NCBI GenBank assembly: GCA_021018815.1
Contig: JAITYX010000074.1
Coordinates: 124,001 to 188,000, forward strand
Direction: 5' to 3'
Length of the DNA stretch: 64,000 nucleotides
Source: Talinum fruticosum
Lineage: Eukaryota; Streptophyta; Magnoliopsida; Caryophyllales; Talinaceae
Of the stretch, positions 34,001 through 52,332 are shown piece by piece. Below the pieces are notes generated by a model. It was given only the letters and a program-made list of their open reading frames with translations, had not been told where the DNA came from and searched no databases. Position 1 is the first letter of the stretch. Each line of letters opens with the position of its first letter. A program made the translations under genes and the position numbers.

Positions 34001-34810
34001 AGTTTGAAAATATTTATAATTAACTTCTATTATCTATAACTTGAGCATGACTCGGAGAGTAAAGGAGGAAAAGTGATTGTCTTTGTGTATAGTAGGTAAG
34101 AATGGATAAATCATCATGTTTACCCTATAATTTTAAAAAATTGAGATCTCATTATTGGTATATGTTTACTTTTTAAGGGTTCGTGTAATATTTGAGCCAA
34201 TGACGTTTTAGTAGGTTGTATGTAAATATTTATCTAGATGTCAAATAAGTTAAATTAGTATTGACTTTATAGAGAGTTATGAGTTATAAGTTTGATATTC
34301 TTTCACCATACTTTTATCATGGCGTGTCTATGTTTACAATCAGCAAATTTATTTTGTAATAAATTTTCTCATTCCCTTTTAGATGACTATGATGTTATAA
34401 CTTTTTAGAGAGAAAATATAACTGCAAATTAAGTTTCAAAAGTGCCGAAGTAAAGATAAAATATGTGAATCTATTTTGTAAGTTGAGTTAGATGTTGGCC
34501 AAATGATTCGGAAATACAACCGATTTAAGGATGCAAATGTAAGAAGATAGGGCGAAATCTCAACATAAAATTATTTATGATTAATAGGTGGAGTAACAGT
34601 TTGAAGTTATTGTAATTAACTTCTAATGTCAATAACCTCTTGAGGATAACTGAAAAGTGAAGGGGGAAAAGCACTCGCCTTTGTGTATAGAGGTAGGTAA
34701 GAATAAGTAAATCATTGTATTCACCCTACAATTTTTAAAAAATGAGATCCCATTATGAGTATATATGTACTTTTAAGGGTTCGTGTAATACTTAAGTCAA
34801 TAAAACTCAG
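31070..34810. repeat. Three diverged tandem copies of an AT-rich repeat of about 850 bp
   Basis: Copy 1 runs from about 31070 to 33339 and includes the 1.4-kb solo LTR; copy 2 is about 33340-34200; copy 3 is a partial unit, about 34285-34810. Shared markers are GCATTTCAATAGCTTA, CTAACTTGCTAAATTGCACC, GATGACTAGGATGTTATAAC, AAGGATGCAAATGTAAGAAG and the closing TTAAGGGTTCGTGTAATA-type phrase. The copies differ by many substitutions and indels. No coding potential and no terminal repeats were seen. Confidence 0.8.
31422..32856 (-). mobile_element. Solo Athila-type LTR with intact target duplication
   Basis: This 1435-bp LTR is highly similar to 13068-14539 in the same orientation. It starts TGTTAGG and ends TCTAACA on the plus strand and is flanked by GCTTG on both sides (31417-31421, 32857-32861). 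The U3 palindrome array lies at 32375-32610. It marks an element removed by recombination between its two LTRs. Confidence 0.92.
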
Positions 34811-35129
34811 TAATTATTAAGTTGTTTGGTTCGCTATGAGGGGATAATATGCAAAAGAATATTGTTGAATATGAAACCATTCAATAAAATCAAATAGTCG
34901 AGAAAAAGAAACTCACAAATACAACATTACTCCATGATTCGAGTAATTTCTTAAGGTATGTATTATATAACATTACTCTGTATATAGTGCGGGTCCACAC
35001 TAATTTATAACAAATATTAAAGTTCAGTAATTTTTCAAATTCATTTTAAAATTTGACATCTTTAAATTCACACACACATATAATTCAATAATTTTTCAAA
35101 TTCATTTTAAAATTTGATGTCTTTGAATT

Positions 35130-35176
<47 letters not shown>

Positions 35177-35610
35177 AAAATAATTTTCCTTTTATAAAAA
35201 TATTTGTAAAAAGCCAGAAGCATCTTTGTTGAACACTTCTAGGACCGAAGCTCCTTTCACTTTTATAGACAAATTAAAAGAACATAGGGCGTGGTTATGT
35301 TCTATTGGTTGGTAGACACCCCTGTTTGTCACTACTAGATAAGCCCTTGCTAGCTGCTTATTACCAACTACTAATAAATTGGCATTTTCTGCCGTTGTAA
35401 AATATAATTAAATAAAACTTAGGCATTTTCTTGATATATGGAATTATGGAAATCTCAAACATATTACAGGGAGCAGAAAGTTTAAAAATGATAGCTTTAT
35501 TCTTAACATAGGATTTTCCTTGGTAGGAAGTACTATTTGAGTAATGATATTTGTCATGCGACAAGACACTTTTTTAAAGTATGTTCGTTTTAATTGTTAA
35601 AATGAACGGT

Positions 35611-35669
<59 letters not shown>

Positions 35670-35704
35670 TAACCTCAAATGAAAACGGACAGTAAATGAA
35701 CCGT
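34811..35704. other. Intergenic with microsatellites
   Basis: No gene seen. A 65-bp local duplication (TTTTTCAAATTCATTTTAAA at about 35027 and 35091), a TA run (about 35131-35171) and an AAT run (35611-35668) are present. Confidence 0.6.
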
Positions 35705-38639
<2,935 letters not shown>

Positions 38640-38644
38640 ACCGT

Positions 38645-40330
38645 CATCATAGAGTGACCTATGACTATGATTCTTTATTTGAATTGTCGTCATAGGCATT
38701 TTTATACTGCTTCTTCCTTAAGAACCATAGTAATAGGTCTAATTTTTTAAAATAATTTTTCATGTGTTTGCTTGCCCTCTCGTATTGTACAAATCATATA
38801 CAACCTTACACAAACTCTTTCAAAATATACAAACCACAATTCAATACAATCTTAACCAGAATATATTTTTAAAATAGCATATTCATCACATTTGTATATG
38901 GTACATATAAAAGACAGTGTAAAAATATATACATCTATGTAAATATATATACCTATGTACGTATATACCTATAACTATATAACTATTAAAATCACAAACT
39001 TGACCAATCAAATAATGAAGAATAAGTGTAAATATTTACCTATGTTTTTTACGGTTATATACAAACTCTACCCAACCTTGTTTTAACTTGTGGACAACTT
39101 CATCTCGTATATGGAGTTGGTGAGTTCTTTCTCGAGAAATATTGTGACCAATGTTGTAAAAGACATATTAATTTGGTCAAGTGCAAGTATTAACCAAGCT
39201 GAAAAAGAACATTAAAAAATTAATTTTTTCATAATCAAATACAAGTGCAAGTGCAAGTATACCTCTTTTGGACTAGAATTATTTAAATCGAGTTCGGTCA
39301 CAATCTCTTTCGTGTACAATAGAATCTAGAAGCTGCACTCCACATTCCCCAGCTTATTTATGTCACTACAATAATAAAATAGATTCCCAACACATAGAGA
39401 ATTAATGAGTACTTTATGTAGCTAGCAAGTAATATGAAATGAAAAACAATTAGAGTAGACTCTAACCAAGAGAAACCTCACCTTTATGAGGACAATTATT
39501 GGCTTTGGTTTCGCTCGTCGGTCTCACAAGCCTCCGTCATAATAATAACGTGATAGAGCACTATTTTTGAATCAGAAAAACAAAATTCAAATTAGACATA
39601 CAATTGAAACGAATACTAATTAACAAAGCAACATAAAATGAGTAAAGTATAAACTTACGTCTCGAGTACGTTCTTGATATCTTCCCTCATGGGAAAACCT
39701 AGAGGATCAAGCCTCGTACGCAATAGTAGCCCTTGGAAATATTACAGCAAGCATCCAATGGTGGCTACACAAGTACAAATAACACATTTGTGTAAGTATG
39801 TATAACACCATAAAAACTTTAGTTAATAAGTTTATTTGTACACTTACTTTTTAATGAACAATGCCAAGTACCATGTTTTATCCTACGCATTACGTTTCAT
39901 GACTTAGAAGATGTAGTTGACTCATTCTTCATATTTCCGCCTAACTCCTTGAATGGAATTAGGGTTGAGAAATTGCACGAAATCCTTTCCAATCTCGTGC
40001 AGCCACCTTACATATTAATTATATGAAGTTAGAAATTGAAATGAATAGTTAAAAAAATATGAATATAGTAACTCACATAACGCCAAGCATAACAGCGGAT
40101 GTGCCAATATCCTGCATCTTAAAAATTGCAGTATGTCGTCCGGGAAGACAAAGAAGGTCATATCCCCATTGTCCCCTTCATGTTGCCCAAACAAGTGACC
40201 CGGCGCGTTACATATCAACGGTGTCTCTGTCGACAAAGTTTTCACATAACCGTGTATAGTAGCACACCAATCCAAGCTGGACTCCTAAATGGATATGAGA
40301 GGAGACTTATTTGGACGACGAAAGGGCGCC
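38645..40330. other. Unassigned region with weak coding hints on the minus strand
   Basis: On the minus strand, broken frames at 39890-40030 and 40080-40310 contain protein-like phrases (WLHEIGKDFVQFLNPN, CENFVDRDTVD, GYDLLCLPGRHTAIFK), which suggests an old transposase or other gene. I cannot assign a family. The rest is AT-rich with no signal. Confidence 0.35.
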
Positions 40331-41063
40331 ACTAAACGTTTAATTATGCGAACCGAGTGGTCGGTAGGCGGGACTTCGATCTAGATTGGTGTTTTACACC
40401 GATCCGGCCCTAAAGCCTCACGGCAAAAACAAAAACCCTAATTCCTATTTTTCGGTTACGAAATAATATCCTTGGACTTCTCAAAATAATTACTAAAATA
40501 AAAAGGTTAATAAAACCGCCATTCAACTTTGCTTAATTCGCTTTAAATCACATTTAATAAAACTCAAAAATCTTAATAAAAGGTTCATCTCCACATTCCA
40601 AAATCGACTTTCAAAAATCATTTTCAAAATCAATTTTTAAAAAAGAGACCCGATACAAGTAGGGAAGCTCGGCAAGCCATTTAGTTTTTCTTCGATTATT
40701 TAGTCTTTCTTTCTTTTACATGCCCATTTTGCATTTGCATTAGCCAAATAAAAATCATCTCACATTAGGTGAGTCCAATTATATTAGCAAAATAAAAATT
40801 ATCTCATGTTAGGTGAGTCCATTTGCATTAGCCAATCAAAATGATCTCATATTAGGTGAGTCTATTTGCATTAGCCAATCAAAATTATCTCATATTAGGT
40901 GAGTCCATTTGCATAGCCAAATAGAATTCATCTCATTTTAGGTGAGTCCATTTGCATTCATCTTGTATTAGGCAAGTTCATTTTTTGCATTTGTATTTAG
41001 CCCAAAACAAATTCATCTCAAACAAAGAAATGCATAATCATTTAGCTAAAATAGAAAGCATCT
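40331..41063 (+). other. Probable 5' part of the Tat-like element, with a minisatellite
   Basis: The stretch 40340-40440 (GGTCGGTAGGCGGGACTTC, GGTGTTTTACACCGATC) resembles LTR or leader sequence of Tat-type elements. It continues across the solo LTR at 41064-42480 into the gag leader at 42486. Inference from position and wording; no second LTR copy was found. Confidence 0.35.
40735..40985. repeat. Minisatellite, about 43-bp unit, five full copies and a partial
   Basis: Units follow the pattern ATTAGCCAATCAAAATTATC then TCATATTAGGTGAGTCCATT, with substitutions and small deletions, spanning about 250 bp. Confidence 0.85.
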
Positions 41064-42480
41064 TGTTCGGTATAAATATTACGTCATTTATACCCTTATT
41101 TACTTAATTTTTGACTTGTAAAATAATTTAATTTTAGGATTTTTACTTATTTTTCTTACTTTTGTACGTAATAAATCAAATCCAGACAGTAGCAAAAAGT
41201 TTGAGCCAAAAAGGAAGCAAAACGAGCAAGATAATGGTGTGCACAGGGGCAGTGCAACTACGCACCGCAACTTCGCATAGTTGTGCAGAAGTTGCACAGG
41301 GAGCAATGCAGAAGTCGCACGGCTATGCGAACCGACCAGAAGCTATTCAGAAGTCACGGGGGCCGTGCATAATCTGCACGGCCGTGCAACTTCCCGAGGT
41401 CGATTTTTCTCGGTTTTACGAGGTTATAAAAGGATAATTTTGGTTCTAATACCAAGGAGCTGGGGTTTTTAGGGACCTCTAAGGATTCTTACTTAGCAAA
41501 AATAAAACCCCATTAAGGGGAGATTAGTGTAGAGATTTGTATAAGATTTTGAGATTCAAGCCTTCAATTTCAATTCAAGCATAAGTTTTCTCTTTCTCTT
41601 TTCTTCTTTACTTCTAGTTTAATACTTTGATTGTTTAATTTAGTTTCAAGATTCAATTTTTATTAGTCTAGATGTTAATTATAGTTAGATTTATTACTTG
41701 TTTTCATGCTTGAGTTTAATTATCTAGTTTATGTTCTTGTTCAAGTCGGTTTGTGTTAGTTTGTTCTTTAGTGTAGTCTTTATTTTTGTTTCATGTTTTA
41801 ATGTCAATGAGTTGTTAAAGTTGATTGCTTTGGTTGTGGTTAGCCTTCCTAATGGCTAATTAATCTTGTTTAGGCCTTAACCCAACTAGTTTATGCTTGT
41901 TATTTGGGATTGTTTCTCATGCCCACCACGTGTTCGATGAAATGCCCGAAAGGGATTTTCATCTTGATTTTTGGGTGATTGGTCTATCACTGAAAGGTAG
42001 AGTCAATTTACTAGCGTGGGTCAAGAGGATAGTCGGGATTTTGGCATGAAAATAGCCCAAATCCTAGCTAGGTCCATAGGTTGCTACACTTGTAGTCGAA
42101 TTGGATTAACCCCACAAAAGTAGGTGGTTAGAACAATTAGATTAGCTCATGTCCCTCGAAAGTGTGGCTTGAGTGCCTTTGATGGTGCAACCGACCACTC
42201 CTAAATGCTTGCATAGACTTGGTTAGGTGTAGGCTTGTCTTGATTAGTTAGTTTATTAAGTGGTAAAATCACAACCTCGAGTATTTTATTTTTATTACTT
42301 TCTAGATTAGTTTAATCACCATATCTATCTCATCCGTGTTGATTTGCCTAGATAGAAAGTTTAAGTTAGCTTTGATATTTGAAACACAACTCTCTGTGGA
42401 CACGACCCATGCTTGCCTGGCTAGCTACAACTACGCCGTGCACTTGCGGTTACAATTTTAGAACTTAATTCTTCCTAACA
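41064..42480 (+). mobile_element. Solo Athila-type LTR
   Basis: This 1417-bp LTR starts TGTTCGG and ends CCTAACA, homologous to 25386-26868. The flanks are CATCT (41059-41063) and TATCT (42481-42485), a 5-bp duplication with one mismatch. Palindromes lie at 41236-41400, just before a TATA box (GTTATAAAAGG, about 41423-41433). Confidence 0.88.
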
Positions 42481-42851
42481 TATCTTTTCTTTAAGGGTCA
42501 ATCATTGATTAGTCATGCATCATTTCATCATCGCATCCTTTATGTGCATCGAAATAAAAACATCCTTAGTTTCTTAGGGTCTCGCGCTTAAGTCCCTTCC
42601 TCCTAAAAGTGATATTCTCTCACATGGTCCTAAACCTCATCCTTTGGGCTACGAGAATAAGGAAGTTTACGGCAATTAAGTATCGTAGGAATCTGAGCTC
42701 TAAAAGATTAGAACGCCTCACCAAAGAGTTCGGCTCGTCTTTTTCCTTTCTTCACCGCAGTCTACACCGGTGCGACAAGCTTCGATGTACACTACACCGT
42801 CTCAGTCTATTCCTTGTCATAAGACGAGTACCTAGAAAGAGTTCCCTTCCA

Positions 42852-44110
42852 ATGGATCCGAACCCGGACCAATCTCTTAATCTCAATTTACTTAATGAGA
42901 ACATAACCATGGTGGAAACTAGATTGAATAATCAAGAGGAGAAAATGTCATCTACATCAAGGGATATTAAGACTATCATAAGGGCTATTGAGGAAAGAAG
43001 AGACATGAGGAAGCTGAAAGCTTGAGAAGAGAAGAGGGACTGGTTCTGCCACATCCACTTATCTTGTCTCCTCCAGGCGGTTCCAAACACGAATCCCTTA
43101 AGCATGAATCCAAATCTCAGCTCGATCCCTGTATAGATCAAATAGAACATATGTTAAAGAAGTTATCCATGTTCAATAATCACTACTTCAATCATAAGGG
43201 ATTCACTTCAATCCCTAAGGGTAAACTACCTCCTAAGTTTACCATGCCCGATATTAAGTTCAAAGGTTATGAGAATCCCCATCATCACGTGCACAACTTC
43301 TTAGAAGCAATTAGTCTTAAGAACATTCTCGAAGACACTTACCACATTATCTTCCCCTAGATGTTTAACACCGATGTAATGAAGTGGTACAATGTGGTCG
43401 ACCCACGCAAGGTTGCCAACTGGATTGATCTATGCAAGGAGTTCCTCCATCAATACTCCTATAACACCGATCTGCCTGTTACCCTCGGAGACTTGGAATT
43501 AATTAAGCAAGGCGAGAAGGAGAGCTTCACGGATTTTCTCACCGGATGGAGAGCAAAGGCAACCCACATGGTTGATCGATCCTATGAGAAAGACTAAGTT
43601 AGGATCATCGCAAAAACCTTCAGCCCAAGTACAATCAGCACCTCAAATTCCTACGGATGATGAACTTTTCAACCCTTAGAGATGCTGGTTTACAAATAGA
43701 ACAAGAGCTATCTACCGCGACCACAAAAGTCGCGACCAGGTATAGAGGTAATTATCATTCCAAAGATAAGAAAACCTACAATACGAGGCAATGCTAGTAG
43801 AGGTGCAAATGTCAATGCCCTCAACGAGATATACTAACTACACTCCTATTGATACCACCTACACTAAAACCCTTGACCGTATCTTGGAAAAGGGAAAGAT
43901 AGAATTGCCACCCATTACGGAAGAATCGAAACCGCAAAACAATCCAAAATTTAGGACGGGGGAAAAGTTTGCAAGTACCACCATGCACGAGAACACGATA
44001 TCGAACGAGTGTTGGACATTTAAGAACAAACTAGAAAGCATGTTTCGAAATGGCCAACTACCTTTGCTTAAGGCTGCTCGAAACCAAGTAACAATAAAAA
44101 TCCTTTTAGT
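42852..44110 (+). pseudogene. Tat gag, broken
   Basis: The Met at 42852 starts MDPNPDQSLNLNL. The gag core runs from PPKFTMPDIKFKGYENPHHH (about 43227) through DVMKWYNVVDPRKVANWIDL (about 43374) and LCKEFLHQYSYNTDLPVTL to KQGEKESFTDFLTGWRAKAT (about 43507). An in-frame TAG replaces a Trp-type codon at 43358-43360, and another stop follows DRSYEKD at 43595-43597. The C-terminal piece at 43791-44120 ends in TFKNKLESMFRNGQLPL. Gag would form the virus-like particle. Clear family match, multiple lesions. Confidence 0.82.
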
Positions 44111-44410
44111 GGCACCTTAGCCATTTTCACTTAACCTACTCCAGGTCACTGGGATCCGTCTATTTTTACACAAGATGTTAACAAGTTACACAAGATGTTA
44201 ACAAGTCTAAACCACTTCTTAGCTTACCTCCATTAGATCCAAAAATATAGGGGTTGTGGGCAAGTGATGAAGAAGATGTCTACGAAACAAGAAGCAACAT
44301 TGACAACAATAGTGATGACTTCGGGGTACACCACCCTTAGAAGAAGAAGACTTTTGGGGAGACGTTAAAAGTCTTGCAATCCAACCAACTATCGGTAGCA
44401 AGATAGCAAG

Positions 44411-44990
44411 ATGGACTATCATGTTATCGAATTTGAACTCAAGTTTGTCCCCGAAAAAGTGATCAAAGGAAGGGTAATGTCAGAATTCTTAGTTGATTTA
44501 CTTATACTTAAATTGCAACCCGAACACCTTGACTTTCAAGATGAAGACATTTTACAAGTAGAGGTGGACGTTTGGACAATGTACTTTGATGGCGCTTCCA
44601 ATCGGAAGGGCTTTGGAGTAGGAATTCTTCTAGTCTCACCGGAGGGAGCACATACTCCCATTTCAGTCAAACTAGACTTCAAAATTACCAATAACGCTAC
44701 AGAGTACGAAGCTTACATCACAGGACTTGAAGGCTGCTGCAGAGATTGGGGTCAAGAATATAAGGGTTTTCAATGACTCTAGTTTGATCATCAATCGGAT
44801 TTCGCAAAGGTGGAAGGTACTTTATGAAGCCTCGGCACCCTATGAAGGATATTTGATAGAATTATCTAAACGTTAAAGAACATCTCTTTCACTTACCTTC
44901 TTAGTGATGATACCCAATTTGCGGATGCACTAGCAAAGTTAGCATACATGATCAATATCCCTACAGGCATTCATTCAATGCCTGTTCACA
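44411..44990 (+). pseudogene. Tat RNase H region, broken
   Basis: The frame at 44411-44776 reads DYHVIEFELKFVPEKVIKGR, MSEFLVDL, then WTMYFDGASNRKGFGVGILL and KITNNATEYEAYITGLE. The first catalytic Asp (FDGAS) and the Glu of TEYEA are present. A one-base shift follows GLEGC; the remainder (VFNDSSLIINRIS, then TYLLSDDTQFADALAKLA) is readable to about 44950. RNase H degrades template RNA. An archaeal-type RNase H of this kind is known from the Tat group, but I have not proved which type this is. Confidence 0.72.
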
Positions 44991-45169
44991 TTGAGCGATG
45001 GAGTCACCCCGCACACATCCGTACATTAGAAGTGTCTACTACCGACCATACCAGTCGGTATCACGACATTTATCAATATCCGGGTAAACAAGAATTACCC
45101 TTGGACTCCACACCTAGAGCCCAACGAGGCAGCGGGATGTTGGACGCCCCATTTTTCATCAATTAAGGG

Positions 45170-46120
45170 AAACTATACAAGAAAATCAATTCTAGGATTA
45201 GCTTACTTTGTGTCAATCAACATGAAGCAAAGTGCACCATGGAGGAGATTCATGGTGGAGAGTGTGGATCTCATATGAATGGTAGGATGTTAGTTCGTAA
45301 GGTTCGGAGACTCGGTTATTACTCGTTCGACTATGACGGCAAACTTTCATGATTTGTTAGAAGGTTCCATAAATGTCGGTGTATGCAAATTTACAACCCC
45401 AACCGCCGTCATTTCTCACTACATTAGCTTCACCCTGGTCATTCTCGGTTTGGGGATTAGACATCATTGGCAAGGTGACCCCTAAAGGAACACGTGGTCA
45501 TGAATTCGTGTTAGTTGCAATCGACTACTTCATAAAATGGGTAGAGGCGATGTCTTCAGCAACTTTGACGTCGAAACAGTAGCCAAATTCATTACCGAAA
45601 ATATCATCTGTCGTTATGGGGTGCCCTACGAGCTAATAAGTGATCATGGTAGTCATTTTAAGAAAGAAGTATCGGATTTGTTGGATAGTTATAAAATCCA
45701 ACATCATAAATCTTCCCCTATTGCCCTCGGACCAACAGAGCGATTGAGGTCTGCTAATAAAATTATTCGTAAAATAGTGGAAAAGATGGCAGTTACTTAT
45801 AAGGATAGGCTTGACAAGTTTCCTTTCACTTTGTGGGGTTATAGAACTTCTATTAGGGCCTCTACGGGAGCAACGCCTTACTCTCTAATTTATGGCATAG
45901 AAGCAGTCCTTCCAATCGAGATTACCATTCCCTCGTTGAGGATAATTGTTAAGAGCCAGATTCCGAAGCGAGAATGGGCCAAAGCGTACTATGAAAAGTT
46001 AGTATTATTGGATGAAAAACGCCTCAACGCCCGCACGATGTCCAAATATACCAGGCGCGTATATCTAGGGCATTTAATAAGAAAGTTAAGCCTCAAAATC
46101 TACAAATTAAAGATTTAGTC
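45170..46120 (+). pseudogene. Tat integrase, broken
   Basis: After a decayed HHCC region (about 45180-45390), the core reads PWSFSVWGLDIIGKVTPKGT, with the first catalytic Asp at 45460, then VAIDYFIKWVEA. A frame change follows, and the second Asp is in ELISDHGSHF (45642-45644). The third catalytic residue, Glu in a VEAANK-type motif, is only readable in another frame near 45735-45750. The tail (LWGYRTSIRASTGATPYSLIYG, then EAVLPIEI) is intact to about 45930, followed by the C-terminal region. Confidence 0.8.
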
Positions 46121-46403
46121 CTTAAGGAGATAAGAGCACCAATTCAAAACCCACGAGGAAATTTTAGCCCAATTGGCAAGGCCCATTTGTACTTAGTTAG
46201 ATATTATCCGGCGGAGTGGTGAAATTAACTAATTTGGATGGGAAGAGATTTTCTAGTACACAAACTTAGATCAGCTGAAGAAGAATTATGTCTAGCGCGA
46301 CCCTAGACAAGTAGGCCGAGCCCGGGCCAACCAGGCCCGACTATGGCGGGCGCCGACCACCACTCGGACAACGGTAGACTGGCCGAGTTGAGTTCTTTCT
46401 TTT

Positions 46404-46535
46404 GACTCGTAATTCGTTTTGAACTATCCAATTAGATGGTTCCCTTATTTACTTCTCGAATGGTCCAATTAGGTGGTCCGTTCGTGTCTTTTATTTATTT
46501 TAAGGGCAGTCCAATTAGGCAGTCCCATTTATTTA
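46404..46535. repeat. Three-copy minisatellite, about 45-bp unit
   Basis: The core TCCAATTAGGTGGTCC recurs with variation at about 46428, 46465 and 46509 at the 3' end of the Tat-like element. Confidence 0.6.
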
Positions 46536-46958
46536 TTTTTACCTCTAGATGAGTGATAAAATATAAAAGTATAGTATAATACTTACTTTTATTTAATAAG
46601 TAGGTAAGCCTACTACTTGCCTGAGTACGAGGGAAACCATTACAAGACACTAGTGAAATACTAATAACTTTCTTTCTAAAAATTGAATCACTCAGGTCTG
46701 AAGAATACATGAAGACAGAGAGTACATAGCTAATAAAGGGAATTTTATGTTCCAACTACAGCGGAAGGCCTGTAACTTAACATTGTGAAGTCACTCATCA
46801 ATTGAGCTCAATTTTGGGTAACACCTCATGTTCCTTATTTAGGAATGATGTAATTTAGATATTTGATTACTTACGGCGTTTAACCGTTGCAAGACCTTTG
46901 AATGAAAAAGGGATAGATGAAAGTCCTACAATATTCACCCCAGTAACGAAGAAAAATA

Positions 46959-49830
<2,872 letters not shown>

Positions 49831-49949
49831 AAATAATTATATCTGTAGATGGCAAAGATTTATAAAAGTGGCGTCCGAATAGTTAAAAACACCATAAGCT
49901 AAGAAATTTTCGATACAAATTCACTGTACACATACCAACTACACATACC

Positions 49950-50657
49950 CAGGGATAGTAGTTGCTCCTAAACTCGATCCAAACCTGTTGGATATGCTAG
50001 ACCTATTGGATCTAATACATTTAATCTGGGTCTTGATCCAAAAAATTTAGATGCGATGGATTTGGATCATGTCTGGGTCCAAGTTATCTAAATCGGGTCT
50101 ACATTTGGGTCTTGACACTTGGGACCCAAACTCGACCCGAGATCTGTTTCCGACTCGAAATTTTTTATAAAAAGTTATGGCTGAGTAGAATCAGTGAAGA
50201 GAACCATAATATTATTTCTGTAGTTTGCCTCTATCTCACATTCTCTACATCTTACTCTCATTAAACTCTTTTCAACTCTGCTTCTCACTCTCATATCTCA
50301 CTCTCACTCGGTATTCTCTGCCCCCCCTCTCTCTCTCTCTGTCTCTGTCTCTCTCATCCACCGACACTTGTCTCTTAGTACTGTAATTTGTGCCTTAAAA
50401 TATGTCATTTTTTCATATTTAAGAGGGTATATATTCCCAAATTGCTTGCAAATGTAAAAGAAAAAAAAAGATGAAAAATCTTGAACTCATTAAGGATCTA
50501 TTAAGGACCCCTAAATTTGCAAACCCATCATGTCCAGATCTAGATCTAGATTTCACAGACCCAGCTGGTGTGGAGCGTATCTGAGTTCAGGTCCAAAAAT
50601 ATATATAGATCTCAGTCCAGGTGGATCTGATCTATAACCAACCCAACGCCATCTCTA
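49950..50657. mobile_element. Candidate hAT-like non-autonomous element
   Basis: The ends CAGGGATAGTAGTTG and (complement) TAGAGATGGCGTTGG, and an interior rich in GGGTC/GACCC words, resemble the hAT MITE at 21112-21661. The 8-bp flanks agree at only four positions, so the boundaries are not proven. No coding region. Confidence 0.4.
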
Positions 50658-51751
50658 CATTGGCCAATTCAAATTGCACGCAAAGCCCTACAACTCCCTC
50701 TTCCTTTCTATCTTATGTCACGAATAATCTGGTTTTTCTTTCGGCACAAAGAAGACGAGAAAGGACCAAGAATCCTTCAAAGAGAGTGGAATGAAGAAAT
50801 TCAAGAAATTCATACAATGGCTACAAAGAACATCCGATGAATCGAGTTAGCCTCTACTCTAATCAGGACCATTAATAAAAAACATAGCCGATTGAGATTA
50901 GGTGAACTTTATAAGCAAGCCCATTATTTTTTCAGTATTTAGATTCTGCGTTATTTTTATATTGAACCTTATACCTATGTGAATTAGTGTCAAGGACAGT
51001 CAAATGTGGAAAGGTTCATCACCTTATTACGTCCTCGCTCTAAGGTGATCCTATCGCTATATTGCGAGCAGCGAAAAAAAAAGAAATTTATCGTGATTTA
51101 ATATCAATAAGTTTATTCCCAAAAAACTTATAATTAGAGGTTAGAAGAAAAACCAAGTACAAGGTTCCAAACTCGGGTCCAGTTTGGACTTTATGGGTCA
51201 AGATTCAGACCCGGTTGAATGGGATTCAAGACACGTTCGGAAGTTTAGGACCTACACCCTATTGAAGCTGGGTCTCAAATCGGGTATTAAAAGTTTGAAT
51301 GCGCATATATATATATAAATTTTTCAACCCCCTTCAGTTATCCTCTTCAATTCTAATTGTGGTGTAATATCGGGTATTAAAAGTTTGAAACCAAATCTAG
51401 ACTGATTATCGAGTACTCGATATATATATATAATGCATAAAAATACCATATATTCTTCTTTGAAAAACCTTACTTGATTTCAATTTTTCAACTTTTTAGT
51501 TATTTATGCTCCTCAATCGTCATTGTTGTCATTTTTCAAGTTTTTCTCTATACTTTTACTCGCTCCCTCTAAATATTAAAAATATTGGATAATTATATAT
51601 CAAAAAGTAAGAAATATTCGATATTCATATGCCAAAAGATTTTCAAAATAATTAAAAAAAGTCATAAACTATTATGGTGCAACGGGGTATGAGATTGATT
51701 CCAAAATTCGAGGACCCAGTTGAAATGAGGTCTGGGACCAATTTTAAATTA
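50658..51751. other. Intergenic, partly hAT-like
   Basis: 51160-51300 and 51690-51750 have the same GGGTCC/GACCCGG words as the hAT-like inserts, but no termini could be found. The last part continues on the far side of the Mutator-like element at 62149. No gene seen. Confidence 0.45.
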
Positions 51752-52332
51752 GGGAGATTTACCCCTGGATGACATTTTATTTATAATTACAAGTTTAGTT
51801 GTATTTTTATACTTAGTCGATTCCTCAAAATAAAATGCCAAATATACCCTCACCCCTTTTTCTCTCTTTCCCAGTACCTTTTCAGTCTCTCTCTCATCCC
51901 ATCATCTCTCTCTCCCTCCCTCGCCCCACTTGATAGCCTCTCCCTCTCCTCCCCTCAATATTAGCAGCCCTCTCTCCTTTCTCATATATAATTTCTTTAA
52001 ATAAAAATCAAATATAGTTTATTTTCAAATTATATTATATTTATAAATAATTTTATTTTTTTTATATAAAAAATTAATTATTTATATTATAATAATTTTT
52101 TAAAACTTTTTAATAAAACAATTATTTCATATTTAAATTTTAATTTTATTATTCATGTTTCTTTTTTATAATATCATTATGAATATCTAATATTATAAAT
52201 AAATCAAGTTATTTTTATTTAGGTTAATCCATGTAATATGTTAAATATGGGTAACTATGGTGTTATCTTGGGATGACTATTTTATCATCCGAGGATAACA
52301 TCATAACATACATAATAATCCCGATATATAGT
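51752..52332. repeat. Left arm (TIR) of the Mutator-like element
   Basis: This pairs with the complement of 61347-62148 at about 70-75 percent identity by eye over the first 500 bases. Contains a CT-rich block (51850-51980) and AT-rich DNA, with no open frame of note. Confidence 0.8.

Larger units (their letters stand above)
42481..46400 (+). mobile_element. Tat-lineage Ty3/gypsy element, decayed
   Basis: Plus-strand gag, RNase H and integrase pieces occur in gypsy order, with protease and RT almost wholly missing (44120-44400). The gag block and the FDGASNRKGFGVGI-type RNase H are characteristic of the Tat group (Ogre/Retand relatives). Boundaries are soft: no LTR pair or target duplication could be set. 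Confidence 0.75.

Noticed and set aside
35331..35347. CACTACTAG sequence resembling a CACTA transposon end
   Set aside because: No matching inverted end, no 3-bp duplication and no subterminal repeats that I could verify; a chance match is likely.
40015..40275. 86-residue minus-strand frame as a gene
   Set aside because: The more protein-like phrases are in other frames of the same DNA; this frame itself has no family resemblance.
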